Of a stretch of DNA of 64,000 bases, positions 50,901 through 54,339 are shown one piece after another. Under the pieces are notes generated by a model. It searched no databases. It was not told the origin of the DNA and was given only the letters and a program-made list of their open reading frames with translations. Position numbers and translations under genes: made by a program. Every line of letters begins with the position of its first letter. Position 1 is the first letter of the stretch. This DNA is from Sepiola atlantica (lineage: Eukaryota > Mollusca > Cephalopoda > Sepiida > Sepiolidae), in contig OY744521.1 in NCBI GenBank assembly GCA_963556195.1, positions 127,230,459 to 127,294,458 on the forward strand. The letters are read 5' to 3'.

Positions 50901-52743
50901 ATGCTAATATAGATCAGACACCAAGGCTGTCAATATTTTACTGATACATTTGCATCGTTACTTTTTATAGTGCTTATTTAGATTAGGACTCGAGCGAACT
51001 TGGACATCGTCGTTCGGATTAGGGTCAGAGTTAGCTCGGGTCCTAATTTGATAAAGTACCCTTTTTATAATTAGTTTTATAATGTCATTTTTTTTCAGTG
51101 ACGCGAAAGTTCTTTTTGGCGTGGTATGTTGAAATCCAAATAATGATACACTTAACTGTGAGTGAAACAAAAATAAATAAAAAGCAACCATTTACAAAAA
51201 ACAAAAAGACAATGCAACAAATATATAAGTAAAAAATAAAATAAAATGCAATGTAAATAAACCAGTGATTTTCGTTTTCAGGAACTTTTATGTGGTCCCC
51301 TTTCGGCTATTGTAAATCGTTACAGGATTATATCGAGCCAATATGGGCAGCCATGGGGGCTAATCTATTCAAGTACCGAAGATGTGACACAAAATGCAGT
51401 AAAATATGTAGTAAAAGTGAGAATTCCAAATTTCGGGGATGATGAAATCAACACAGGTGGTTGAAGAAGGGCAAAGAAAAGGACACCCAAAAAAAGAAAA
51501 ACTTTATTATTTTGACTGTCAGCTGAAAATTACGTTTTTGTCATTAATAATTGTTAAAATGATTTAAATTGTTTAGAAAATATTAAGAGGAAAATAACGG
51601 AATTTGAAAATTTGATCAAAATAAACAAACGCTAAAAATAAAAAAAAATAAAAAACGCTTTTTGGGGGCGTTATTAAAACGCCAAAAAAGCGTTTCTTTT
51701 TAAACTTTAAAAGATAGATTTCTTTTCGTTAAAAATAGATTTATATGCCACTCATTTTGAACGTTTTTTTATTATTATTCTTTAGAATAAAAGTAATATA
51801 TTTTTGAAAACCATATCAATGCATATTAAAAAAATAAAACTTGATAAAGTGTTAGGTGTTTTTTTGTTAACATTTTTAAATATTTGGGTTTTATTTTGAA
51901 AATATGCATTTCAAAAGCATCAATTTCTAAGAAAGTTTTGATAAGCAATAAAAAAAAAATAAATAAATAAAAAAATTTAAAATTATATTCGTATTTTTTA
52001 AATTATTGAAGAAAGTTAAATTAAAATAATTTATTATTTTAAATTTAATAAGATTAAATATTTAAGATTTGTGTATAATTCTTTTGTTTAGGCTTTAAAT
52101 CAATTAATCAAAAGGAACTTAAATAACGAATATTTTCGACTTTTATTAATAAAAAAGTGTAAATATTTATTAAAAGAAAAACGAAACAGATTTTTAAAAT
52201 AAAAAAAAAAAATCTAAATCATCCCACATGGCAAGGATTGTTTTGTTTGTTTTTTTTATATCCAAGAAATTTAAATACATTTTTGTTTAAATAAAGTAAT
52301 CTATAATTAAATAATGTTTATTAAAAAGTTTTTTAAAACTAAATCGAAAAATACTTTAAACCTAAAAAATTGAACGGATGTAAGCAAAAAAGGAGTGAAC
52401 ATGAGACAAGAAAAAAAACGAGTTTATGTGGATTTAACAAAAATGCAATTATCTCATCTGAAAACTACGCGATCTCAATTTGATAAACTCATCTTACAGT
52501 AAAAAGAGTTGATTTATTTGAGTTTAAAATAATGAATATTATTGTTTAATGATTGTAAAAATTCGAGAATATGTTAAAAGTAATCTACAACTCTTCCTTT
52601 TTCTCGAATCGCGTGGTTGTGTAAGGCCGTGCGAATACGCCCGCCACTTCCATGGATTTCCTTACCTTTCGCCTGTCATAAGGTTTCGACAAAGTGTGGG
52701 TTCGCTTGGGCCTGATTTTTCCTCCAAATTCTCTGTTGGCCAT
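1702..52743 (-). CDS. NUP153: NUP153-type nucleoporin, N-terminal part of a spliced gene (8 exons, continues beyond left edge)
   Basis: Joined exons: 52743-52666, 26633-26469, 23728-23515, 22224-22021, 20003-19885, 13181-13065, 10241-10119, 1761-1702. Together they give 1080 nt and 360 residues with no internal stop, and splice phases match at every junction. NUP153 is a nuclear basket nucleoporin that anchors to the pore and inner nuclear membrane and helps transport. Family hallmarks visible in order are: a basic N-terminus with GGKIRPKR; an amphipathic helix (FLNKFTDTVMDILVPSWL) matching the vertebrate membrane-binding helix; a low-complexity Ser/Pro region; SPFYSGKTRYGGAAA; and VTSSTAKIILDTLEMM followed by DAHRIP, both close to the vertebrate protein. 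The FG-repeat and RanBP2-type zinc-finger regions are not present and should lie left of position 1. The gene covers more than 51 kb because its introns are full of transposons. No other host gene is recognisable. Confidence 0.92.
1762..3580. other. NUP153 intron 7, left part: no recognisable gene
   Basis: Very AT-rich with many A and T runs. No exon, repeat copy or RNA gene was recognised. The same holds for 1-525 and 1346-1701. Confidence 0.6.
3581..4762 (+). mobile_element. Decayed mariner-family DNA transposon
   Basis: Inverted ends are visible: aacattactcaataagtccc at 3582-3601 pairs with ggaactcattaagtgatgt near 4741-4759, and both sit beside TA. The interior carries broken mariner transposase: ETTVKRWYADFKHG, then KLILADCKSRLREIRELKIS, a KWVLHLL version of the WVPRLL motif, ETWIYRF, HKDNV, and FGSNEKL. 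The first catalytic Asp is changed (MGETW for the family MDETW), and the segment that should hold the third Asp (SPDLAPSD) is deleted. Frameshifts and stops are frequent, so this copy is dead. At about 1.18 kb it is slightly shorter than the usual ~1.3 kb. Confidence 0.85.
4955..7560 (-). mobile_element. Near-full-length LINE (family B, endonuclease + RT), Jockey/CR1-like, broken
   Basis: The minus strand reads in order: an AP endonuclease segment (7528-7178) with VFGDFNAHHHNWLG; its C-terminal part (7162-6896) with PLGNSDHVVV; a linker; and reverse transcriptase (6120-5160) with SKAFDKVWHKGL-like and VPQGSILGPLLF-like stretches. The active-site region codes a FADD-type motif near 5320-5345, followed by AKTKLLSFNNYKKPL. 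Near 5085 an internal deletion joins the RT thumb to the tail block RSFTIHQAPA. Frameshifts, stops and a ~0.6-kb insert at 6128-6720 interrupt it. Other copies lie at 13550-14090 and 42270-43440. The family resembles Jockey/CR1-superfamily LINEs; the exact clade is not determined. Confidence 0.85.
6128..6720. other. Unassigned ~0.6-kb insert inside the family B LINE
   Basis: The LINE reading frame stops at about 6720 (endonuclease-RT linker) and resumes at about 6128 (just before RT), with unrelated sequence between. The insert is richer in GC and CpG than its surroundings and has no recognisable protein, terminal repeat or RNA motif. It may be a fragment of another element or a diverged non-coding part of this LINE. 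Confidence 0.4.
7985..8490 (+). repeat. Three-copy ~162-bp tandem repeat
   Basis: Three units each run from a G-run plus gcgaaccag, through an aattgaatggatgga block, to a cattttttgccattttgggg block. The G-runs start at about 8021, 8183 and 8346, giving a spacing of 162-163 bp. Because 162 is a multiple of three, one frame stays open through the first two units (7955-8356), with WPSF and IEWMD recurring, but nothing suggests translation. The array ends at the palindrome at 8495-8523. Confidence 0.85.
8495..8523. repeat. Perfect palindrome at the end of the tandem array
   Basis: ggtcccccgattt and its exact reverse complement are separated by 3 bases, giving a 13-bp stem. It lies directly at the end of the tandem repeat and looks like a terminal hairpin of the repeated element. 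Confidence 0.9.
8524..10118. other. NUP153 intron 7, right part: no recognisable gene
   Basis: AT-rich sequence with a T-run at 8709-8728. The short open stretches on both strands show no family motifs. Confidence 0.6.
10119..10241 (-). CDS. NUP153: NUP153 exon 7 (VTSSTA...ILxxLE motif)
   Basis: This exon has 41 codons in phase 0 at both ends, with acceptor ttttttag|GCTTCC and donor ATCG|gtaagg. It reads FRKQVNAKPL, then VTSSTAKIILDTLEMMATPI. The vertebrate counterpart is VRRQMKAKQL ... VTSSTARRILQSLEKMSSPL. Confidence 0.95.
10242..12398. other. NUP153 intron 6 upstream of exon 7: mostly unassigned
   Basis: Holds the small foldback at 11529 and a pyrimidine-rich run near 11320-11380. The stretch 12160-12400 is slightly richer in GC and may belong to the LINE whose zinc-finger tail follows, but no motif shows this. 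Confidence 0.5.
11529..11612. repeat. Short foldback (inverted repeat)
   Basis: agattgtgtcc at 11529 pairs with gggcacaatctt ending at 11612. The inner aaaacaaaagacaaa pairs with tttgtcttttgtttt. Together these make an imperfect hairpin of about 84 bp, perhaps a small MITE. It lies in NUP153 intron 7. Confidence 0.65.
12399..12645 (+). mobile_element. C2H2 zinc-finger fragment, probably a LINE ORF tail
   Basis: An open stretch encodes CHICDSVCKSLAGLKSHIYA followed by VH, that is C-x2-C-x12-H-x4-H, a single C2H2 finger after a Gln/Pro-rich run. Single fingers of the form C..C.....C.S..GL..H are known at the C-terminus of some invertebrate LINE polyproteins, so this is more likely a retrotransposon tail than a host exon. 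No splice signals support a gene. It is followed by an (AT)n run. Confidence 0.45.
12649..12675. repeat. (AT)n microsatellite
   Basis: About 27 bases of uninterrupted AT dinucleotides directly after the zinc-finger fragment. Confidence 0.95.
13065..13181 (-). CDS. NUP153: NUP153 exon 6 (FYxGKTxYGGAAA motif)
   Basis: This exon has 39 codons in phase 0 at both ends, with acceptor ccttttcag|AAAAAC and donor TTTG|gtcagt. It contains ESPFYSGKTRYGGAAANRKL and ends SSPYL. This is the most recognisable NUP153/POM121-type signature in the window; the vertebrate form is DSPFYPGKTTYGGAAA. Confidence 0.93.
13550..14090 (-). mobile_element. LINE family B, 3'-terminal fragment
   Basis: On the minus strand it encodes MEYCCHIWAGAPSTSLSFLD, then NLIGPSLSTKLQPLSHCRNV and DELAALVPP, ending LAAQFPI. 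This is the reverse-transcriptase C-terminal region shared with the copies at 4955-7560 and 42270-43440. The 3' untranslated tail (gtagcccctt... reversed) matches the tail at 43340-43440, so the 3' end of the family can be defined. The copy is 5'-truncated, as is usual for LINEs. It lies in NUP153 intron 5, about 370 bp upstream of exon 6. Confidence 0.85.
14091..14854. other. Intron sequence with one of two related short direct repeats
   Basis: gtgtaaacatgcactaagct at about 14220 resembles ggtgcaaacatgcactagac at about 15573; the SINE at 14855-15125 lies between them. Otherwise unassigned. Confidence 0.4.
14855..15125 (-). mobile_element. U2 snRNA-headed composite SINE, copy 1
   Basis: On the minus strand it begins with ttttggctaagttcaaagtg (from 15117), continuing tagtatct. 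This is near identical to nucleotides about 15-40 of U2 snRNA, the branch-site recognition region. A body with aggaggtccaccctcccagg follows. Then comes a tRNA-like segment with an A-box-like ggccagaatgctcacc and a degraded B-box-like ctggcttttcaaattcc, and a tail containing actttcccgac. Copies are at 60645-60980 and, in part, 49561-49688. It lies in NUP153 intron 5. Confidence 0.75.
15126..15959. other. Intron sequence, unassigned
   Basis: Apart from the second of the short direct repeats (about 15573), nothing was recognised. Confidence 0.5.
15960..16110 (-). mobile_element. Pogo-like terminal-repeat fragment
   Basis: On the minus strand, the stretch near 16100-16020 reads ggaacccatgctaaaat, then tggtacttttcagatgttta, then cgtaaat. 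This matches, with changes, the terminal sequences at 49011 and 50554 (cagtaggacccgcgctaaaa ... atgtttacgt). It appears to be one isolated end of the same element family. Confidence 0.5.
16116..16502 (-). mobile_element. LINE C-terminal fragment with RNase H / zinc-knuckle tail
   Basis: An open stretch of 128 residues encodes LARLRIGRTYVTHKHL, then SPMCISCQEPFTVKHILI. This pattern (LxRLRxGHT..TH.HL ... C..C.E..T..HIL) is typical of the region after RNase H in I/R1/Jockey-type LINE polyproteins. It abuts the Gypsy fragment at 16503. No host gene is implied. Confidence 0.75.
16503..17339 (-). mobile_element. Gypsy-type LTR retrotransposon relic (RNase H to integrase)
   Basis: On the minus strand, 17339-17000 encodes TPLLSMFGSKKGIPTHS, then LNYTFTMEFLPSKKIGHVDG and LSR, which is the RNase H end of Ty3/Gypsy Pol (family form YKPSxxxxxADxLSR). 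16711-16503 encodes IVVNNFTKYTNVPNLHAKAT, then the integrase-core-like FNQTQFMAKEDFCKEFSINH. Frames are broken and the piece is truncated at both sides. It probably belongs to the same broad group as the relic at 46.0-48.0 kb. Confidence 0.8.
17340..17800 (-). mobile_element. LINE family A, 3' fragment
   Basis: It is closely similar to the copies at 640-1060 and 39180-39570, sharing the blocks ttcattctttcaacatgacc, catctccctatactgtcc and ggtcggcagtggtaacgctc. It is read on the minus strand as the RT C-terminal region. It is heavily decayed and lies next to the Gypsy fragment. Confidence 0.75.
17801..18789. other. Intron sequence, unassigned
   Basis: AT-rich; no exon, RNA gene or repeat family recognised. 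Confidence 0.6.
18790..19720 (+). mobile_element. LINE family A fragment
   Basis: The plus strand encodes broken pieces of the family A reverse transcriptase: LKTWRNAMESKGLRVNVTKT with KVMISG at 18870-18950, cysteine-bearing zinc-finger remnants near 19010-19120, and then GSETW (seen as ggaagtgaaacctggcc near 19304). The tail reads gtcaaactgaatatgatgac near 19707. Stops and frameshifts are present throughout. It lies in NUP153 intron 5. Confidence 0.8.
19885..20003 (-). CDS. NUP153: NUP153 exon 5
   Basis: The acceptor is attttcag|CCGACC and the donor is CATG|gtaagc, with phase 1 in and 0 out. It adds 40 residues counting the codon shared with exon 4, ending KRASFEPSLFGSPFM. This resembles KKPAFNLSAFG of the vertebrate protein, which comes just before the FYPGKTTYGG block. 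Confidence 0.85.
20004..22020. other. NUP153 intron 4: mostly unassigned
   Basis: aggtatcccaaac at about 20142 is the complement of gtttgggatacct, the end block of the threefold repeat at 24.5-26.1 kb, so one end of that element may lie here. A 55-base stretch at 21965-22020 is the possible read-through of exon 4. The rest is AT-rich. Confidence 0.5.
22021..22224 (-). CDS. NUP153: NUP153 exon 4 (acidic linker; 3' boundary uncertain)
   Basis: The acceptor is gtctttcag|ATGTCC, entering in phase 1 as exon 3 requires. The reading frame runs on through EEASG and would reach a TAA at 21967-21965, 18 codons after the proposed donor. The donor chosen here is AGTG|gtagtg at 22020-22019, because it restores phase 1 for exon 5. 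The content is acidic (ATDDNELDDEE) and loosely resembles the HDDDN region of vertebrate NUP153. The alternative is a terminal exon giving a short isoform that ends LIGWYQKDS. Confidence 0.72.
22225..23514. other. NUP153 intron 3: nothing recognised
   Basis: AT-rich sequence without coding motifs or known repeats. Confidence 0.6.
23515..23728 (-). CDS. NUP153: NUP153 exon 3 (Ser/Pro/Asn-rich linker)
   Basis: This exon has 71 codons plus one base. The acceptor is attcttag|ACCCCT, the donor is AATG|gtaact, and the phase is 0 in and 1 out. It begins TPEASSSDRRPAQPRP, comparable with the TPEP block of the vertebrate protein. It continues as a low-complexity Ser/Pro/His/Tyr stretch with no predicted fold. 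Codon content and GC are clearly higher than in the surrounding intron. Confidence 0.88.
24000..24440 (+). mobile_element. RTE-like LINE 3' fragment
   Basis: The plus strand encodes LVVPIVTYASETWMSKA-like residues near 24045-24095. A second stretch encodes ELVWPRCQKRF, a decayed form of the LRWFGHV motif, followed by remnants of the basic tail. These are the usual C-terminal motifs of RTE/L1-like retrotransposon reverse transcriptases. It is heavily degraded and lies in NUP153 intron 2. Confidence 0.6.
24500..26110 (+). repeat. Threefold ~0.5-kb diverged tandem repeat
   Basis: Three related segments start with a gtgttagct block at about 24527, 25049 and 25539. Each runs through a cttatat(g)aa..agtcaaa block and ends with gtttggataccta-like sequence at about 24910, 25430 and 26090. 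Copies 1 and 3 are much closer to each other (about 90 percent by eye across 24600-24760 and 25615-25770). Copy 2 ends in a short 32-bp tandem (gaaaataaaattagtttggg, repeated from about 25417 to 25495). No coding potential is seen. Confidence 0.75.
26469..26633 (-). CDS. NUP153: NUP153 exon 2 (amphipathic pore/membrane helix)
   Basis: This exon has 55 codons in phase 0 at both ends. The acceptor is ctttccag|TCATTT and the donor is TTTG|gtaagc. It opens with SFLNKFTDTVMDILVPSWL, aligning with ILSRVTESVKNIVPGWL of the vertebrate protein, which is an amphipathic helix that contacts the inner nuclear membrane. The rest is acidic and Asn/Gln/Glu-rich. A 98-bp foldback and an (AT)n tract sit within 350 bp upstream in intron 1. 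Confidence 0.92.
26780..26877. repeat. Foldback: 44-bp inverted duplication with 10-bp spacer
   Basis: The arms at 26780-26823 and 26834-26877 are reverse complements with only two or three differences. They lie about 150 bp upstream (gene sense) of NUP153 exon 2, followed by an (AT)n run. An inverted duplication of local sequence by template switching would produce this. Confidence 0.9.
26909..26960. repeat. (AT)n microsatellite
   Basis: Fifty-two bases of uninterrupted AT repeat in NUP153 intron 1, next to the foldback. Confidence 0.97.
27427..28044 (-). mobile_element. Tc1/mariner-superfamily transposase relic
   Basis: The minus strand reads, over broken frames: SLVVLRSLAIRLNIT; then YSPHKVPRLMKTYILQTVMS and KGHVMLPHIFEKGLRLN; a degraded QCH region; MDYYVCEAVEKNTNC; and finally KDELISRIKLVFRHFSKDTA and FRSRLE. 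The order of SEGHVMPPHFF, SPDLNPMDYYVWG and FRSRLE-type motifs is that of an IS630/Tc1-mariner DDE transposase. The N-terminal half and the first catalytic Asp are deleted. No terminal repeats were identified. It lies in NUP153 intron 1. Confidence 0.75.
28045..30109. other. NUP153 intron 1: mostly unassigned
   Basis: A loosely repeated pair (aaataaatta...catgaacaaaa type) lies at about 28575-28720. An open stretch at 29683-29901 contains SKEQDGYSWRI, faintly like the start of an ISXO2-type transposase, but too short to call. Confidence 0.4.
30110..30472 (+). mobile_element. Probable 5' part of a LINE interrupted by the 4.6-kb DNA transposon
   Basis: This stretch is richer in GC than the intron and includes gatgggggccacccccctcc. 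It ends exactly at the left TACC of the DNA transposon, and the LINE body resumes directly after the right TACC at 35057. No protein is encoded. Assignment to the LINE rests on this position and on composition only. Confidence 0.45.
30473..31173 (+). repeat. Left terminal inverted repeat of the 4.6-kb transposon
   Basis: This arm pairs with 34321-35052 reversed. It contains shared blocks such as gatgtcgcccgggcgat (a small palindrome), cagaaataccctattggggg and aactagtttggatatgggag. By eye identity is around 90 percent with small gaps; the last shared block is ccagcacataacattatcta. Confidence 0.9.
31983..34331 (+). pseudogene. Broken transposase-like gene of the 4.6-kb transposon (superfamily unresolved)
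   Basis: The only coding material in the element, now in at least five frame-shifted pieces. The N-part (31983-32366) has a CPQCMMKYV zinc-like pair. The middle includes KWCVLAGSKGTHSVCVC (about 32994-33044). The core contains VDFAENYQFLIQDE (about 33369), FSDGCGDQYKNYKNFINLCL (about 33607) and FATSHGKSSCDG-like residues (about 33703-33740). The spaced acidic residues in DFAENY and SDG suggest an RNase H-like DDE-type fold, but this is inference. The C-part (34029-34331) reads YVTCVYNSFWWIGIVNEIN and FMHPHGPRKTFNWPQ, like a small beta-barrel. Related proteins are widespread in invertebrate genomes from memory; I cannot give an established name. It is non-functional here. Confidence 0.7.
34321..35052 (-). 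repeat. Right terminal inverted repeat of the 4.6-kb transposon
   Basis: This is the inverted counterpart of 30473-31173, starting within a few bases of the transposase stop codon at about 34329-34331. It has about 12 extra bases near 34405 relative to the left arm. Confidence 0.9.
35053..39025 (+). mobile_element. LINE with restriction-like endonuclease (R2/R4/NeSL-like), broken
   Basis: The plus strand encodes a basic N-part (35396-36122), then reverse transcriptase: KLPNKYRPICCLSTTYKLF (about 36930), MAWIDYQKAYESVPHSWL-like (about 37126), the active site LFMDDLKLC (about 37428-37451), IGMKFGIDKCAKCTLKAGKK and TYKYLSI. After RT come LPREGGLGL and a zinc knuckle SKCRFCHTEVESVNHLISSC (about 38374). 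The terminal domain (38686-38955) reads SVPNDSGLN, EKVTKYQGL and IIPVIIGAKG, matching the PD-(D/E)xK endonuclease of R2/R4/NeSL-type LINEs. Stops and frameshifts make it dead. Its 5' part appears to be cut off by the 4.6-kb transposon. Confidence 0.85.
39040..41170 (-). mobile_element. LINE family A, longest copy of RT region, broken
   Basis: The minus strand reads, from 41170 downward: the linker before RT; KDMYLVAKRTARKEIYKAKL with VEQARFPN; DAWKCYERLLNTKFSWD; KMKGKAAGPSDIVAEMMKKA (the family block GKAAGPSGIVAEM); RGNYKG; KVGIHQCFVLSLLLFI (from GVHQGSVLSPLLFI); and a YADDxVL-type active site near 39925. It then passes into the decayed C-terminal region. Many stops are present. It directly abuts the 3' end of the R4-like LINE at 39025. 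Confidence 0.82.
41171..42269. other. NUP153 intron 1: nothing recognised
   Basis: No motif or repeat copy recognised between the two LINE fragments. Confidence 0.6.
42270..43440 (+). mobile_element. LINE family B, 5'-truncated copy
   Basis: The plus strand encodes ALDISKAFDKV (about 42309-42341), an active site MGIFADDTTHYSRHEGKTDA (42531), and TLNDAKTKLLSFNNYKKPLQ. Broken C-terminal pieces follow, ending with the shared 3' tail, a tttggggtgaactatgttaa block and an A-run. It starts abruptly inside RT, as expected for truncated reverse transcription. Compare 4955-7560 and 13550-14090. Confidence 0.88.
43985..44270 (+). repeat. Left arm of a ~0.28-kb inverted repeat flanking a LINE copy
   Basis: Sequence from ccttataacaggccaagaga through gtgagtatactgtaaaagtc recurs inverted at 45725-46010, with moderate divergence. 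Confidence 0.75.
44440..45480 (+). mobile_element. LINE family A copy with PHD/RING-like zinc module in RT
   Basis: The plus strand encodes EMFYSDDLVLACKTMEGLLV (active-site region, family YADDLVL), and KNAMKSKGLRVNVTKTKVMI. A cysteine-rich module begins CQVCKK and continues CKHWVHKCSGI and FECKKCK, giving C-x2-C ... C-x2-C-x-x-WVHxCSG ... C-x2-C. The C-terminal RT follows, with GWSKFRELPLPTNRVLPLLT and YGSETWS. Read-through needs frameshifts. The tail ends in aaaccgaatatgat. This is the clearest copy of family A. Confidence 0.88.
45725..46010 (-). repeat. Right arm of the ~0.28-kb inverted repeat
   Basis: Inverted counterpart of 43985-44270. A shorter direct repeat (aataaacaaagctgtca) also lies inside each arm's inner flank, at about 44339 and 45583. 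The LINE copy at 44440-45480 lies between the arms. Confidence 0.75.
46010..48010 (+). mobile_element. Ty3/Gypsy-type retroelement relic (gag to integrase), internally deleted
   Basis: The plus strand reads in broken frames: gag-like segments (46030-46350); protease-region remnants; and reverse transcriptase with KDPQKNHKRLCIDY (about 47019), a KLDAY(P)LPLIDEML block (about 47085-47120) and YLDNITIGDV (about 47347, family YVDD/YLDN). It then jumps across a palindromic scar at 47500-47575 into integrase, with FVHSDRGFSFI-like, FTPYHLTENS, then a chromodomain-side tail IRYPDGRESAASLQDLAP (about 47980). RNase H and most of integrase are missing. It has many stops. No LTRs were found beside it. 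Confidence 0.8.
47500..47575. repeat. Inverted-duplication scar inside the Gypsy relic
   Basis: The 33-bp arms (47500-47532 and 47543-47575) have one mismatch and a 10-bp spacer. The right arm fits the integrase frame and the left arm is its inverted copy. It sits exactly where RNase H and the front of integrase are missing. Confidence 0.9.
48485..48860 (+). mobile_element. LINE family A, 3'-terminal fragment
   Basis: It begins at a tatgtgaaacctggccaatg block, the GSETW region of family A, and runs through gaacagttgagatagcacag to the caaaacgaatatgatgatga tail. A similar preceding sequence (tttttctattttcagtt) also occurs at 43735-43750. Confidence 0.75.
49191..49560 (+). mobile_element. LINE C-terminal fragment (CR1/Jockey-like)
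   Basis: A frame encodes NITNMIQVYKILTKKDNVD, then HHSSRTRGNSLKLVKQHGRL and IRKYSFGLRVVNS. After a stop it continues NSLSDGVISARTMNDFK. The TRGxSLKL...RK.FF..RVVN.WNSLP...V.A.....FK pattern is the common C-terminus of CR1/Jockey-type LINE reverse transcriptases. It runs directly into the SINE-like tail at 49561. Confidence 0.8.
49561..49688 (+). mobile_element. tRNA-like part and tail of the composite SINE, copy 3 (partial)
   Basis: tggtcagagtgctcacc is A-box-like and ctggcttttcaaacccc is B-box-like. The tail actttcccgaccttgggtta and cctggagaggaataaat is shared with the copies at 14855 and 60645. It lacks the U2-like head. It may be a SINE inserted in the LINE, or the LINE's own 3' end shared with the SINE family. 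Confidence 0.65.
49689..50139. mobile_element. 451-bp MITE with ~150-bp inverted repeats and 8-bp target duplication
   Basis: The ends ggtgcaattttacttatagg and its exact complement are present. The arms (49689-49835 and 49989-50139) are almost identical except for a 4-bp gap. GAATAAAT flanks both sides. The ~150-bp centre is GC-richer and non-coding. An 8-bp duplication fits hAT or related superfamilies, but the terminal bases do not settle it. High arm identity suggests recent activity. Confidence 0.88.
50268..50314 (+). repeat. Interstitial telomere-like (TTAGGG variants) tract
   Basis: Repeated ttaggg, tttagggc and gcagggttagg units over about 47 bases, degenerate. Metazoan telomeres of most lophotrochozoans use TTAGGG. 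Confidence 0.7.
50982..51047. repeat. Short inverted repeat
   Basis: attaggactcgagc pairs with gctcgggtcctaat across about 38 bases, with one mismatch. Possibly a tiny MITE remnant. Confidence 0.5.
51048..52665. other. NUP153 intron 1, first 1.6 kb after exon 1
   Basis: Mostly AT-rich. A short hairpin (aaacgctttttgggggcgtt / aacgccaaaaaagcgttt) lies at about 51653-51697. The GC-richer stretch at 51290-51470 is unassigned. Confidence 0.5.
52666..52743 (-). CDS. NUP153: NUP153 exon 1 (coding part, start codon)
   Basis: The start codon is at 52743-52741 and is followed by 26 codons beginning MANREFGGKIRPKRTH and ending YDRRK. The donor is AAAG|gtaagg, with the exon ending in phase 0. The GGKIR-basic stretch and the following KPY match the N-terminus of vertebrate NUP153 (Gly-rich, KIRTRR...KPYQ). 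This ATG is chosen because it lies directly before the homologous block. The 5' untranslated end is not defined by the sequence. Confidence 0.88.
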
Positions 52744-52925
52744 TTAAAATCAATCTTGGACAATCACGGAATTGACCACTTAGGTTTAATATGCGTGACT
52801 GTAGGAAAAAGAGGGTCAACTATAGTTGCGTTCGAGGCCACTAAATATGGCGGCAATACAAACTTTGTTTCGATTGGTGAGTTGAGAAGTCACATGACAC
52901 ACGGTTATCTCCCCTTCGTTTAACA
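52744..52925 (-). promoter_or_regulatory. Probable NUP153 promoter / 5' UTR region
   Basis: This short stretch upstream of the start codon has more GC and CpG than its AT-rich surroundings. On the plus strand it holds aatatggcggc (52844-52854, YY1-like), attgg (52873-52877, an inverted CCAAT box) and cacatg within gtcacatgacac (52890-52899, E-box-like). No TATA box is seen, as is common for housekeeping genes. The transcription start cannot be placed. Confidence 0.5.
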
Positions 52926-54339
52926 GAAGAATCACACAGATTTTCCATATTAAGATGACGTTAAAGAGTCATACCCGTGACCCGCTGGGTCACAACCATT
53001 ACGACTATTTGTTCAACTTTGATTTCATTCGACAATTCATAAACTATCATATATCTGTTCAGAAATTCTCCTTGCATAGCTAAAAATAATAAGTCTCTTT
53101 ACTTATATATTATCTTTGTGGATGATATACACGCTATGTAAATTAGCTGGAAAAAGAAAGGTACTTTTTCTCTAAATGCTCAGAAAGACATTAAAACCTA
53201 TTAGAGAGTGGGTGAATCAACATAGAGTGAGAGTTGGGGAGAGAAATAGATAGATGGCAAGAGAGAAAAGGGTGATTTGTTCAATTAATTATAAATTAGA
53301 ACAATTAAAATAGAATTTATTCAAACATAATTCAATCCAAGAACTAACTTATATTTTAGCATGTGTTTTGTGTTATTATAGAATATAGGAAAAAAGCCTT
53401 ATGGAAACAAACGTTGATTCACTCACATTTACTATAATAATAGATATAGAGGATAACACTAGTATTCGAGTATATATATATGGTTTATTTTTTATACAAA
53501 CATTTGTAACTACACATTTGCAAACATATCAATTCTAGCCGGGAATCAGTTTAACTTTGTCAGGCTAAGTTCATAATATGAAGACGGAGATAAAAATTAA
53601 AGAACATTCGTTTGGAGAGGTAGCAAAGGTCGCATGGCATTGCTTTAATTTAAAAAATTAAAATATGAAAGTTGATATTTTTTATTTTATTAACTTTTCT
53701 ATGTTTTGAGTATATGTTTTGCTGGGACAGGATAAAATCTGTTATAATTCTCCCAACTTTCAAATGGGGTGAGGAGCTGTAAGCAGCCATACAACTGGGG
53801 CATTCAAGACCATCACTAAAAACAAAACAACAACTAACAATGATGAATCTTGCATTTTAGCAAATTGTCATATAAAAAAACACAGGTATGTGTAACTGCA
53901 AATATATGGTCTATTGCATACAATGCACTAAATGCAACAGTTTCTACATCCATCGTAATGTGAGTCACCTGCACATATGAGTCAAGGAGCACTTGCACAC
54001 AGGAGCATTTTGATTGTACAAACACCTCGCCATATGCCACAATCCCAATAAGAATATCAAAAACAACATAATAGCCACCAAGAGGAATGTTGGTAACCTC
54101 AGAATCATTGAATCAATCTTTATAGCCGAACTCAAACCAACCATTAATAATAGTTAAGAACAAACTGTTTACGTGAGAATAAATGTGTGTATGAAAACCC
54201 AACTGTTTCTTTGCTTTTGATCTTTTCTCTTTCTTCCAACATTTGCATGTGTTATCACGATAACGCAACACACAAAATGGTGGCCTCATTTATGGGAAAG
54301 ATATACCCAAACATATTTGATAGATTTTTTTTTGATTGA
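52926..54339. other. Region upstream of NUP153: nothing firmly recognised
   Basis: A minus-strand open stretch near 54090-53834 (LGGYYVVFDILIGIVAYGEV and onward) is unusually long for this composition but matches no family I know; it may be a repeat-derived fragment. Confidence 0.4.

Noticed and set aside
52549..52923. A 124-codon plus-strand open frame over the NUP153 start region
   Set aside because: It lies antisense to exon 1 and its promoter, matches no family, and is explained by the higher GC content of this stretch.
53834..54090. Open minus-strand stretch upstream of NUP153
   Set aside because: No recognised motif, no splice sites and no repeat partner in the window; kept only as a note on the gap.
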